Origin: Golubevia sp. BC0850
Taxonomy: Eukaryota > Basidiomycota > Exobasidiomycetes > Golubeviales > Golubeviaceae
Direction of reading: 5' to 3'
Length of the DNA stretch: 64,000 bases
NCBI GenBank assembly: GCA_012976225.1
Contig: JAAVVG010000004.1
Coordinates: 1,116,001-1,180,000, forward strand
In this document: positions 48,514 through 59,901 of the stretch, one piece after another
How the letters are laid out: each line of letters opens with the position of its first letter
How positions within the stretch are numbered: the first letter of the stretch is position 1
Translations under genes and position numbers: made by a program
Notes under the pieces: generated by a model
What the model was told of the DNA's origin: nothing
Seen by the model: only the letters and a program-made list of their open reading frames with translations
The model's database searches: none

Positions 48514-50200
48514 ATGGATCAAGCTCAAATTGACCAATCGAAGACAGAAGTCAAGGCTCCACCAAACCTGGACACCATTCCAGAAGACGTCGCAGCAGTG
48601 GTCGTCAATCATGTCAGAAGTTGGGTTGGAATGAAAGGAGCCCAAGAGGAGAGATTAGCGATGAGAAGGCGAGTTGTATCAGGATTCGCAATCTCGGTCG
48701 ATGAGAATGATGACCTAGAAATTCAATCTCTCGCCTTCTCCCTACTCAGATCGAGAGACTCTACTCTGAGAAGCGTCACTCTACTTTGCACCAAGGCTCA
48801 TCCGATCTGGCAACGCAACCTTCTAACCAACGTCACCGTATCACTAGCTACGATTTTATCTTTCTATGGATCCTTGCAAAGGAACTGATTAGAGTTTGGG
48901 AAACTGGTCAAGTCAATCTACTGTTACCACGAACTCAATAACGGCCTGATCCAGGCAGCTGCTCCAATATTCCTTCCGTTTTCCAGCCTTCCAGCAACAG
49001 CGGCTCCTCAGGCTCGCGTGGAGGACGGTGTCCAGGTAGTGAACCAAGCGGTTCTTGGAAGTTTCTTCAATCTTCAAACTCTCATTATAAACGATGCAAT
49101 CCTCATCCCTCATTTTCAACAAAGAGTAGATGGAAAATCGATCCCGTTTCCGTTCTTCACCCACTCCCTCAAGCGAATCTCCATTTCCCTGTCAGACAAT
49201 GCTCCCCACTCATTGCCAGCTAGGAATATCATTTGGATCATGACGTTCTGCCCAACTCTGAATCAGGCCGCTATGGCTTGTACCATGAGCAGCCACGAAG
49301 ACTTCAATTTTCTGTCAGAGTTCAGATCTACCTTCAAGGGCCTATCAAGTGTTACTCAGTTGGCTTTACAGGTGTTATTCATTCACAAAGAGTCGGATAA
49401 AATGACCTGGTGGGGTTCAAGTGAAGAACAGAGTAAGAGATGGAGTGGAGGGAACAAGAAGACGGAGACTATCTGGAATCTACTACAGGTTTCAAGAGAG
49501 CTGTCATCGTTAGAGCTTTACGGCCTTGGTCAAGGACGTAATCCTGGAGATCACCCAGACTTACACTCGAGCTCCTTGTCAGCTCTACATCAAAGTCACA
49601 GCAAATTGAAGCAACTTAGACTCCTAGGCATCAATGCAAATATTAGAGATCCATCTACCACTGCTTTCTCGCACTTCAAAGGACTCAAGTTCTGGTCACT
49701 GGAGTTATTCACTTTCATCAATCTCCTGCAATACAGCCAGATACAACTTCCACCGAATTCAGGGATGATTTGTATTCCCTTCTGCACTAAACAATTAGCC
49801 ATCAGTCAGTTCCAAGAAGAGCGTTTACTGGCGGCTCTACTCAACTCCAGAAGCATCCCCAAGTTACAAAGGATCGCCGTACCTAAGAGAGCAGTGCATA
49901 TGGCTGGGAGGTTTTTCGATTATGTAGAGGATAAGAAGTTGTGGCAAGAGGCAAGAGAGCATCTTGGGAGTCGGAAGTCTTCAAGAGTGGGAGAGTCACC
50001 TTGAGAAAGTTGGACCTTGGAGAGATCGGTGAGTGACGTTGATGCTTGCTCTCTCAATTCCTTTGGCTCCTTCCTTAGCTGAAAAAATGAACTCTTTCCT
50101 TTCTATTTCGATGATACTGTTTCTCTCCTCCTCATCAGTTGGCGACTCTTCGAAAGAAGAAGATTGCTTGTCAACAATTGAATGGCTGTACTCTTGGTAG
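48514..50200 (+). pseudogene. F-box-like gene, family IPEDV, copy C (best preserved)
   Basis: The most complete of the four copies. From the ATG at 48514: MDQAQIDQSKTEVKAPPNL, TIPEDVAAVVVNHVRSW, then RDSTLRSVTLLCTKAHPIWQ and RNLLTNVTVSLATIL. An in-frame TGA at 48886-48888 follows QRN, where copies A and B have a Gly codon. The same frame is then open to 50002: GSFFNLQTLIINDAILIPHF, IIWIMTFCPTLNQAAMACTM, RELSSLELYGLGQGRNPGD. Near 49965 a small frame change occurs, after which FKSGRVTLRKLDLGEI in another frame leads to a GTGAGT donor and the shared last exon VGDSSKEEDC, ending at the TAG at 50198-50200. The exon 1 donor is GC (48669) instead of GT; that 81-nt intron is in frame and stop-free, so it may be read or spliced. 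It is either a young pseudogene or a gene with two sequence errors. Confidence 0.72.
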
Positions 50201-50354
50201 TATCGATTTCAAAACATAGTGAGTCACCCAAGTTGAAGAGCTGTTGATGGTTCGAATGACGATTGCAAGTCGCTCTCCTTACTCAACATCATATTTCCAT
50301 TCGCTCATCAGCTTTCACCTTTTGCTTTTTCCGCCATCCTTTTGCCAATCAAGG

Positions 50355-50686
50355 ATGACACCCAAGAGACTCTACACCCGACTTCTTGCTCCCCTTCTCC
50401 TCATTTTCCAGATCACCTTTCCAAACCTCAAGATTCAAGCTTCGACCAAATTCGAAACCCTACGCTCCCGGCTCTTCGTTCAGAACAAAGAAGATTACAT
50501 CGACAGCAAGGAGATCATCAATACACAGCATCTGAACTTGAACAAATCCGACTTCAATCCTTAGAAGAAGCACCCAACCGAGCCTTGTTTTCTCGCGAAG
50601 GGTTTTCAACCTCAGAACCTTTTCCTCAACAGCCACTTCTAAGATCAGTCGAGAGAAAAAAGAAAATTGAAAGGTGGAAAGAATGA
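50355..50686 (+). CDS. Possible small gene, function unknown
   Basis: A stop-free frame runs from about 50342 to 50686 and ends in a charged, plausible protein tail: SELEQIRLQSLEEAPNRALF, then PFPQQPLLRSVERKKKIERW. There is no ATG in this frame near the left end, so an upstream exon would be needed; acceptor-like sites (CAATCAAG) occur at about 50353. An overlapping frame from the ATG at 50355 starts with a hydrophobic MTPKRLYTRLLAPLLLIFQI. I cannot choose between them, and it may be chance. Confidence 0.3.
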
Positions 50687-50828
50687 AGACGGGAAACAAA
50701 GCAGTATCATTCAAGCAAGTAACAAAATGTAACCGAATGGAGGAGGGAAAGAAAGGATCTCTAAAAAGAAAGATGAAACCGAAAGAAAAGGGGAGGACTA
50801 TCGATGGAGAATAATAGTTTTCAACTGT

Positions 50829-52214
50829 TTAAGCATCAACGAAATCCTTGACATTTTCTAACCAAGATACGTATTCTGATAAAATTCGAGAGTTTCATGA
50901 AAAGAGAAGAGAAAGATGAGAGTCAGAAACCGCTTTATGGCCTTCTTCCTCTCACTCGACGAGTGTCAGGATAAGCCGAAATGTAGCGAGAATTGTCGAA
51001 GGAGTCTGTGAAACTTCTATGGGAAAAATCAAGGTGGAAGAAGTGATCCGAACTCACCTTTCTGTTCTTTCCATTCAGCATAACTTGGAATGAACAAAGC
51101 TAAATCAGTGTCGATCCCTCTTTCTTCTAGGTATTCTGTGAATTGAGATTGAACTTCTGAATCTAGAGTCTCGAACTGTTTGAGGTTTGTGTGAAATAGG
51201 GAAGTGGAAAGGTTTGCAGATTGAGCAAAGGGCAGAACGTTTTTGAAGAGAGGGAGAGGGAATCAGGGGGGGGGGCTGGATGGCTCTGACAGCTTTCTCT
51301 CTCCTCGGCTAGATAGAAACCGACTGAAAGAGGTGAAGCGTATGAAAAAGTGAGAGGATAGGAAAAGAAAGGGAAAGAACTCACCTGAGGACCAATGTAC
51401 ATTCCTCTCCTTGCCCAATCCGCATCAGCACTCAAATCATCTGCTAATTTCGAATCCTTATAATATGAGATGTTGTCGATTACGAAAGAACCTTCTTCTA
51501 CTTGAGAATCGATTGTTAGGGCACCTCCTTTTGGCTAAAGAGAGATTGAGAAGAGAGGAGCAGGGAAATTGCAAAGTCAGAACAAAGAATCCCTTCTGAG
51601 CTCTCTTTCGAATAATTTCCCCTTCTGCCAAAGCCAATACTCCAGTTGAATGGAGAGATTTGAATCGAACCAGCAGTCTGTTAACTAACCTTTGAAATAG
51701 TAATGGCCACTCTGAAATTGAAATCGGTAGCATCTTCACCTTCCATTTCTTCAACTTGACTTTCATTTTCAGTTTCCCCTTCTTCTCCGTCTTCATTCTC
51801 GTCTTGCATTCCAGCGGTTGGATTATCAGAATCTACATCGCTTATAGAGAACAAAACTCTAATGCTCTCATTTCCAAATTGTCTCTCCAATTTGACTTCA
51901 TCTGAAGATTTTGAATCCAGGATTTTCCAAACTTGCTTTGATTTAAAGTTGGTTAGGAATTCAGGTTCCGATGGAGTTTGTTCGAGAGATTCCTTTTCGT
52001 AGGATAATTCTTTGGAAAGTAAGGATGATAGATGCGTATCGTTGCTTCCTGAACCAGAGGTTGAAGTGGTTTGAGAGAAGAATCGTGAGCTAGTAGAAGT
52101 TGAGGGGACAGTGACAGTTGAAGGTAGACGTAGAAGAGATCGACTTAGGATTGAAGATTGACGCGAAATGCGAGTTAGACGAGGTAGAACAGTTCTTAAA
52201 GTTGAGGATGTCAT
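50829..52214 (-). CDS. MAM33: MAM33 / p32 family mitochondrial matrix acidic protein
   Basis: Mam33 is the trimeric acidic matrix protein of the p32/gC1qBP family, linked to mitochondrial translation and respiratory growth. Four exons in phase (51690-52214, 51385-51534, 51058-51175, 50829-50875) give 279 residues. The N terminus is a Ser/Thr/Arg-rich mitochondrial presequence (MTSSTLRTVLPRLTRISRQS, then SRFFSQT). The mature part has the family blocks VWKILDSKSSDEVKLERQFG, VRVLFSISDVD-like text (IRVLFSIS), an acidic loop, and C-terminal SQFTEYLEERGIDTDLALFI and YAEWKEQK joined to EYVSWLENVKDFVDA. The last exon, only 47 nt after a 182-nt intron, was chosen because it restores this conserved C terminus; nearer acceptors give unrelated tails. 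Confidence 0.9.
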
Positions 52215-52314
52215 CTTTCAATGAATAGAACACAGATCGTAATCGAATGGTGATGGTGATGGTGGGAACAAAGAGGAGCATTTGGGCCACTTCCTTCTGC
52301 TTATACCTCTAATA
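52215..52314. promoter_or_regulatory. 100-bp divergent promoter between MAM33 and NDUFAF7
   Basis: Only 100 bases separate the start codons of two mitochondrial protein genes. A GATGGT repeat (CGAATGGTGATGGTGATGG) lies in it. No TATA box is seen. Shared regulation is an inference from the spacing. Confidence 0.55.
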
Positions 52315-54880
52315 ATGATAATCAGGAATTCGATTCATTCGCCTCCAATTCGATTAAATCAAAGTCATTCCATCTCACTCTCACGACGATGGCTGCATTC
52401 CACTTGCAGTACTTGCTCATCTTCTTCCAATTCTAGTCCTACACCTTCACCAAATGAAGAAAGTCGACATCGATCCCAATACAATTACGATCCTTTCACC
52501 TTAAATCCAACGACTGAACATTATCATCACAATTTATTAACTCCAATTCAATTATCCAAACTCAAAACTCGACCTAGAGAAGCCAGAATCTTAGCAAGAG
52601 ATTTCATTCATGATAGTTTGTATAATCCAAATTATGGTTACTTCTCAAAGAGTGCCGTTTTGTTACCTGATGGGATTGGATCAGCATCAGCTTCAGATGC
52701 GAATAGAAGAGTAGACAAGAAAGGAAAAGGAAAGGGCAAACAGAAAGAACTAGAGCAAGGGATCACTCCAACTTCAAGGCCTTTCGATTTCAATTCCATC
52801 AAAACTGAAAATTCCTTCATGAAAGCTTTAGAACAAAGGTACTTTGATTTCGAATCCAGTTTCAAAAAATTAAATCCAACTCAATCACCTCCGATTGCAT
52901 CATCTAGGAAGGAGAGAAAGAAACCAACAGTTAAGTCCTGGTCAGCAGAAGGTTTAGAGGAAGCTCAAGCTAAAGGTAGAAGATCTTTAATTGCGACTCA
53001 GAAAGAAAGAAATGTAGAAGAAGTTTTAGAAAGTGAAGAAATGAAACCTTTTAATAGTCCACTGACTACTTCGATGGGAATGGGAATGGGGATAGGTGCC
53101 AAGATGGATGAGAAAGTCGATGAAGATGACATTAGAAGTATGGCTGCTAGACAAGTTTGGCATACTCCCACTGAACTTTTCAAGGTTAGTTTTGGATGAT
53201 TCGATACTTCTAGAAGAAGAGGGTAGGCGACGCTTAGAGGTAATCCTCTCGACATCATTCTCCTTATCTCTCATTTCTCCCCCCTCTCCTTCTTCTAGCC
53301 ATGGTACGCTCGATCAATAGCTAGATACCTAGTTCAAGAATACAAACATAATCTTTACCCTTACGACGATCTTCTAATCTATGAATTAGGTGCTGGTTCT
53401 GGTTCTTTAGCATCTGGGATTCTAACCTATTTGAGAGATGAAGAACCTTTGATTTATGAAAGGACCAGGTATAGGATCGTTGAGATTAGTAGTAGACTTA
53501 CAGATGTTCAGATGGAAAGGTTGGGAGAATTCGGTGTGGTTTTGAAAGATGGAGTCGAGAAGAAACAAGGATATGGAGATTCGAAGAAAGTTGAAGAAAA
53601 GATTGAAAGAAAAAGAAATCTTGAAAAAGTAGAGATCATCAATAAAGACTTTTTGGAATGGAATCAAGATGTAGTTGAACCTTGTTTCGTAGTGGCTTTG
53701 GAAGTTTTGGTGAGTTTGAGAGAACATTTTGTTGAATCTTTTTATTCTGGTGGCGTTCTGACTTTTCTCTGAGCTTATCACACATCCCTTTTCCTTTCTT
53801 TCAACCCCCTTTCTCCTCCTCATTTTTCAGGATAACCTAGCACACGATGTGATAAAATATTCCACTTCAGATTTCAAACCATATCAAGCAATGATTTCAA
53901 TCGATTCAACAGGTGACATGCATGAATTATGGGAACCAGTTTCAGATCCTTTAATCCTTGAATATTTGACCTTATCCTCAACTTCAAATCCCTATCCTCC
54001 AACTTCAACCTATCTTCAACGTCTCCTACCTTCTTCACTTCGTTCCCTCTTATCTGAAAATTTTCCCTTCTACCCAAATTTAACGGCTTCGAATTACATT
54101 CCTACTCACCAACTCAAACTATTTCAAATCTTGAAGAACCATTTCCCTTTACATAGATTGGTTTTTTCAGATTTCAATAGTCTTCCTGAAAGTGTTGATA
54201 ATTTGAACGAGAGTTCGATTCTAGGACTCCTGGCAGCAGGAGGAGGGAAAGGGAATGGGAATGGGTTCTTTGGTAAGAAAAAAGGAAACGCTCCGGTGGT
54301 TCAAACCAGGATCAAAGGTGAAATGGTTCCTGTTAGTACTTACACTGTACAACAGGGTTATTTCGATATCTTCTTTCCAACGGATTTTGAAATGATGAGA
54401 GAAGTTTATCAGAAAGTTATGATGGGTTTTGGGAAACAATCGTCCAATCAAGATCAAACAAAACCAGTTCCTCCTTCATCCACCCAAATTAAGCCTCAAT
54501 TCAATTCAGACAAATACTTAAAGAATCAAAGTGAAGATGATCAACAAAATTTGCAATCAAGGAGTTCTCCTAGAAATTCTCCACTTTCTAGATCTAGTTC
54601 TTTAAGACCTGATTATTTTTCAAATACTTCAAATGAACAAGCATCAGTACCTTTAACTTCAACTTCAACTTCACTTTCTCCCACTTTCTTTTCCAGTCTT
54701 TCTAATCAAAATCATGAGAATTCATTTTCAAATCATCATCAGAGAAGACTTTCAAATCTCAAAATCATGAATCATTCGGAATTCTTGTTGAAATTTGGAG
54801 AGGTTGAAAAAACTAGGTTGAGAGATGGTAGCAATCCTATGGTGGGTTGGTATCAGAATGCCAAGTGGTTCCTTTCTTAA
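52315..54880 (+). CDS. NDUFAF7: NDUFAF7/MidA family protein arginine methyltransferase, mitochondrial
   Basis: NDUFAF7 is a SAM-dependent methyltransferase that dimethylates an arginine of complex I subunit NDUFS2 during assembly. Three exons (52315-53184, 53299-53709, 53831-54880) give 776 residues. A basic Ser/Arg-rich presequence (MIIRNSIHSPPIRLNQSHSI) is followed by ARILARDFIHDSLYNPNYGY, the family N-terminal block. Then come WHTPTELFKPWYARSIARYL, the SAM-binding LLIYELGAGSGSLASGI, and FVVALEVLDNLAHDVIKY. The C-terminal part has VSTYTVQQGYFDIFFPTDF, where VQQGYFDIFFPTDF is strongly family-like. The protein is much longer than the roughly 440 residues common in animals, because of polar low-complexity inserts at about 52660-53100 and 54430-54740. 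Confidence 0.9.
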
Positions 54881-55775
54881 GGAGAGAACATTCCTTCATT
54901 GTAATTCTATCTGCTCTGTTCATGCAATTTGAATACAGTTTTGAGAAAATTTGATGTGTTTCCCTTTCAGAGCACTCTTCAAAGTTCAAACCCTCTTCCC
55001 ATCAGCTCGAGAGGGTCTAGCCAGAGATCGTGGTCTTTGCTCCTCACTTTGAACGGGGTTTCCAGGCTTTGAGAACTTCTCTACTTCAACTCATTGATCT
55101 CGATAGCCTCACCTTAATAAGCGCAAGAAGAGATGATGAGGAAGGAAATGTCAAGACGTAAATATAGAGTACCTAAAACGGGCTTGTATCGTTCTTTGTA
55201 CCTTCCCTTTCTCCTCTGAGATGAACACAGTGTTCTCTTTTGTATTCATGTAGGAACGTTCTTCCTTATGGCGTAGTGTGCTAGGAAGCTGGGAAATATA
55301 TAGCCCCCCGAGGAGAAGTTGTCTGTCTCGAAAGAGTCGCGACTCCAAAGTCCAACACCCCTTTCTTTCGATCGCGACTCCGCCGGTTGTCTTCTACCAC
55401 CTGCGGTTCTCTAAATTTGGACCTTTGTTCCTGGTGCCCTGGTGCCTAAAGAGATCAAAGTCTTTATCAGCAACAGATCTTGTAACCTCTGGGTTTGAGG
55501 CGCCCAGGGTATAAGAAGCACTAGAAGATGATGTCTTCTAATATGTTCCCTTTTATCCAAGTTGGTAACGGTGCTGTGAAAGCTTGTACGCAGTTCAATC
55601 TACAATCTCTGAGCCTGAGGCACCGTGGAGGTACGCACGTGCGGTTGTAAGGGTTCGACACTTCCGAGCCTTCCAAAAAGGGTTATAAGAGGAGGCGAGG
55701 TTTTCTTTTGTTGACAAATCTTATCTTTCCTCCTCTCATCCTCTCAAACTCACCTTCTTTTGCCTAATCTTCATC
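54881..55775. other. Intergenic stretch, promoter side of the SurE-like gene
   Basis: Nearly 900 bases with only short frames. TATAAG lies at 55684-55689, about 90 bases before the SurE-like ATG, followed by a CT-rich leader (CTTTCCTCCTCTCATC). Nothing else is recognised. Confidence 0.5.
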
Positions 55776-57213
55776 ATGCAACTTTCTTTCCTACTCCCCT
55801 TGACCTTGGCTCTTCTAAACGTCAACTTCGTCGCTTCAGCTCCAACTGACTCAAGTACTACTACTACCGCTACTTCAACTTATGGTGTCGACGCTGCTGC
55901 TTACAAAGATGTGAAGAAAGCTTCTGATTATGCCAAATTGAACATCATCTTAAACAATGACGATAGTTGGGCCTCCTCAAATATCAGAGCTTTCTACTAC
56001 GCTCTAAGAACTGCTGGACATAAGGTCCTACTGGTCGGTTCCAACGCTAACCAGAGTGGAAAAGGAGGTACTGTTGTGCTACCTTCTTCAAAGACTTTGG
56101 TCACTGATGGTGAATATGGCGCCACAAAGGCTGGTCAACCTTTCGCTGGAAGTAACATCACGGATCCGGGTTTGAACTACTTCAATGGGTGAGTTGTCCA
56201 AAGAACCCAGCAAAGTAGAGACCTTTCGGATTTGATTGCGTATACTCGGAACTCTGACCAACCCCCTTCACTTTCGATTTCTTCTCTGTTGTTGCGACCT
56301 CTCTCAACAGAACTCCAGCCGCCACAACATTCTGGGCTATCGACCAGGTTGCTCCTGGTTTCTTTGGAACCGAACAAGTCGATCTACTGGTCTCTGGACG
56401 TGAGTCTTTGATTTCGCTGTCGCTAGATGTGGAACTTGAGCTGACGCTCTCTTACTTGAAACTTTCACTTTCCGGGTGATACTGTTGCTCTCTGACATCA
56501 TCTTTTCAGCCAATTTCGGAAACAACCTTGGTCCATTCCTTTACACTTTATCAGGTGAGTCCCAGACCTATTGAGAGGTGTCATCAAGAGGGGGTGCCGA
56601 AAGAGCTCAGAGCTGCGTTCGTCTCTCTGTCTCGCTCTCTGACCTCCTCCCCTTGCTCTCTACAGGTACTGTCGGAGCCTCTTATGCTGCAGTTGAAAGA
56701 TCTCTTCCAGCAATGGCTTTCTCAGCCGCCAACTCTGCCAGATCTTATACTTTTTTGGACGTCTCCGATGCCTCTCAAACCGAGAACCAAATCGCCATCG
56801 TTTCAGCCAACTTTGTCACTGAATTCTCCTCTACCGTGAGGGCCATCAAGAGATCAGCTCCTATCCTACCCCTCGGAATTGGTCTAAACATCAACTACTC
56901 TCCAATCAACTCCACCGGCTCCTGTACCGCAAAGGACGTCAAGTTCGTTCAGTCTCGTCTCACTGGAGGTGCCGCTGTTGACAAGCTTGTCATCGGATCC
57001 AATGGTCTTCCAACATACCAAAACATCTTCGACTCTCAAGGAATCAACAAGTGCTCAAGCGGGGACTGCTCTCTGCCAGGAGAGACCGATGTTGTCGCTT
57101 CAGGCTGCAAGAGTGCAGTCAGTGTCTATTCCGTTGATTACGATGCTCCCACTACTAGAACTCTCGAAGTTCGTCCTCAACTCGCCGTCGCCATGCATGC
57201 TCTCAATACGTAG
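55776..57213 (+). CDS. Secreted SurE-like acid phosphatase/nucleotidase
   Basis: SurE-fold proteins are metal-dependent phosphatases acting on nucleotides and other phosphate esters. Four exons (55776-56188, 56311-56399, 56510-56554, 56666-57213) give 364 residues. The N terminus MQLSFLLPLTLALLNVNFVA is a signal peptide. The metal site LNIILNNDDSW (the DD pair) and the later VDLLVSGPNFGNNLG match the two core SurE motifs (ND-D and SGxNxGxN). GTVGASYAAVERSLPAMAFS is the following conserved helix region. Cysteines near the C terminus (NKCSSGDCSLPG, VASGCKS) suit a secreted protein. An extracellular or vacuolar phosphate-scavenging role is likely. Exon 3 is 45 nt and carries the SGPNFG loop. Confidence 0.9.
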
Positions 57214-57995
57214 AGCAAGCACTTGACGCTTCCGTTCACTTCAATTTACTGTCTTTTCTCATTACTCTCTTCTGTTTTGTCGCCTTCGTCCTGTCTTTCG
57301 ATGCTCAGTCTGCCCGCGCCACTTTTTGGTTTTATCTTTGAATCTCACGTTTATCGCGTTGGAATCCTTATCTCGAGAGTTTGCTTCGAGTGTCAGGCCG
57401 TCAGACGACATGGATGATTCCGCATCTCGTCTCTCGTCTCTCGTCTGACCGCAATACTTTTCGGAATATCAGACCTACGAATGAAAGAAGATCAAGGCAG
57501 TGTTTTCCTGGAAGTGGAGAAAGAAGAAGCTACAGGAAGAGCAGAGCAGCCAAAGGGAAAGCTAGACGAGATACAAAGAGAGATTGTTCGATAGAGACGT
57601 GAGGTAGTTGAGCAGAGATGGGTATTGGATCGTCATGGGAAAAATTGCGACAGAGGCACTGACTGGAGATTGAGTTGAAGCAGGGCGTTTTTCAATAAAT
57701 TCTGAGAAACGAAATCAAAGTTGATGATTGATTGGAGGAGTCGGTAGTTTTAGGGTTGAGTTGTAGAGAGTGCTTCCTCTTGTAAAAGGAGGGGAGTAGC
57801 ACCTGATTCTTGTTTTGTTGCGCTGCGGAGTTGGATTGAAGTTGCGAGATCGATGAGATGGGGCTTGACTTGAGAGAAGTATTTCTATCCGCTTCGCTTC
57901 AGCTCTTGTGGACAAATTCTGAGTTCTATAGAGGACTTCTAAATGGTGAAGCAAGATTGCGAAGGACTTCAGCTTTCTCGCTCAATCTATCGACG
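57214..57995. other. Convergent intergenic region
   Basis: It lies between the stops of the SurE-like gene and the first bHLH gene and probably contains both 3' ends. Short frames have no support. Confidence 0.5.
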
Positions 57996-59901
57996 TCAGT
58001 ACTCAGTCGAATCTCTCCAATTCTGTTCCACCATCCCTGGTTCTCTATGCGTCTGATCCTCTTCTTCCTCTATCTCTTTACTCCTCGAGAGTGGACTTGG
58101 CTGTAATGGAGCTTGAGGATGATTAATACCTTGATGACTCATGTTAGGAGAGGTTGAAAAATGTAAATAATGCATCGAGTTGTTGATTCCAGCTTCAGAT
58201 CTAGACCTTTCGTGAGGTGTAAATTGATGTTGATGTTGAGACCCAGCTAAATCATTGTAACTCTGACCAGCTAGATTCGAAGTTGGATACGAAGGTGAAT
58301 CCTGAGGATTTGAAGAGGTCACCGGAGAATGAGGATAAGAAGAAGGTAGAGGTTGAGAAGAACTTGAACCGGCTGGAGAATCTCCTGAGAGGTGTCTTTG
58401 TAGAAGAAGACCAGCTTCTCTATTTTGATTCGATCCTCCTCCATAAGACGACATGGAATGACGAGAGCTGAAGTGAGGTTGAGAATGATGGAATTGCTGC
58501 TGTTGATATGGATGTTGGTGATGATCTTGATGGTAGAAAGAGGCAGCTGCTAGATAGTGTGGATGGTACCCTGGAGCAGCGATTGAAGCTCTTCTTGAAT
58601 GCTCGTCGAATCCATGGGGGTAGGAGTGTGGATAGGAGGAAGCAGCGAAGTTGGGAGGAGTTCCAACCGCCATAGGATGGCTCTGGGGTAGGTCCATGCT
58701 TGATCCACTCGGAGAATAGCCAGGCGTCGAAATGCCACCTGAAGACGGATGATAGCTGATAGAATTCCTCGGTCCCATAGAAGGAGGTAAACCGAGACTC
58801 ATAGCCAGCCCACTGATTCCACCACTTTCTATCCAGGCGCTGCTGTTGCTGGCATTGCTGATGTTTCGATTCCGGTTTCCACTTTCACTTCCAACCCCAC
58901 TTCCGCTGGCTTCTTCGACCTTTGGAAAGAGCTCTTGCTTGAAGGAATAAGGAGAAGGAGGAGATTCGAGAGGAACTTCCAGTTCCTCGCCCTTGGAGGC
59001 TGCATCAATCATTTTCTGGAGTCTCTCGTTCTCTTCGGAAAGGTGGGAGATGTGACGCTTGTAGAATTTTTCTCTAGCTTGAGCATCGTTGACGAACGTT
59101 AGAGCTTCAGTGATGATCCGAGGCTTTCCGGGTCTAGGAATTCCATTGAGAGAAGGTAGCGTATCGCCAAGAATCTGCGAGAGAGAATGCAGGAGATTGG
59201 AAGGAGTCAGTCGGAAAGAAAGCGATGCAGGAATGAAGAGACGGGCGAGAGAACTTCGAACCTTGTTCTCGAACTTCCCGAAACACTTCCAAAACACTTC
59301 AAATCGGATAAACACTCACATGAATTCTGTTGGTGATGCTTTCTCTTCTGGCCCGTTCAGTTGCGTTGTGGATGGCACGAGCTTCTGGAGCTGTCCCTTT
59401 TCTGTTACCCCCTCCTCTTCTGATCTTGACCCCAGTAATAGATATTCCAGATGTCGGTAGCGTAGGAGCTCCCATAGTTCCAGACTGGCGGCTTTGGAGC
59501 AAGCTGGTAGAGGCAGGCCAATTCTGCGACGATGCTCCACCTCGACCTCCCTTGACCTGTTCCTCTTCTTCTTCTAGATCCGTGAGCTCATCTTCCTCAT
59601 CTTCTTGATTGTCTTCGTCTTCTGGAGAGTGAGAGCTTCCACCGCTCTCACTCTTGGAAGATGCTCTCTTCCTAGCCTTGAGAGGCAGGCTAGATGAGGA
59701 GGCTCTCTTTCTAGATGCAGATTGAGTTGGAACGTTGGTGGTCGAGATTGAGGATTTGGACCTAGCTCGTTTGGATTCTCTCAGAACTGAAGCTGTTGAA
59801 GAAGCAGAAGTAGCTTTGGATTGGAGAGATTGCAAAGATCCGTCTCCATCCGCATCAGTAGAACCTTGATCGCCGCGTCTTCTCGGTGAGGCCCGAGCCA
59901 T
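57996..59901 (-). CDS. bHLH transcription factor with Gln/His/Ser-rich C-terminal region
   Basis: Two exons (59320-59901 and 57996-59174) give 586 residues. The N-terminal part is Ser-rich and basic with an acidic tract (EDEDNQEDEEDELTDLEEEE). The basic region and helix 1 are RAIHNATERARRESITNRIH at the end of exon 1; the intron falls in the HLH exactly there. Exon 2 continues with ILGDTLPSLNGIPRPGKPRI and ITEALTFV (helix 2), then a coiled-coil-like stretch, FYKRHISHLSEENERLQKMI. The His, Glu and Arg positions (HxxxERxRR) fit E-box (CANNTG) binding. The C-terminal half is rich in Ser, Pro, His, Gln and Tyr, as in activation domains. Target genes cannot be told. Confidence 0.88.
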
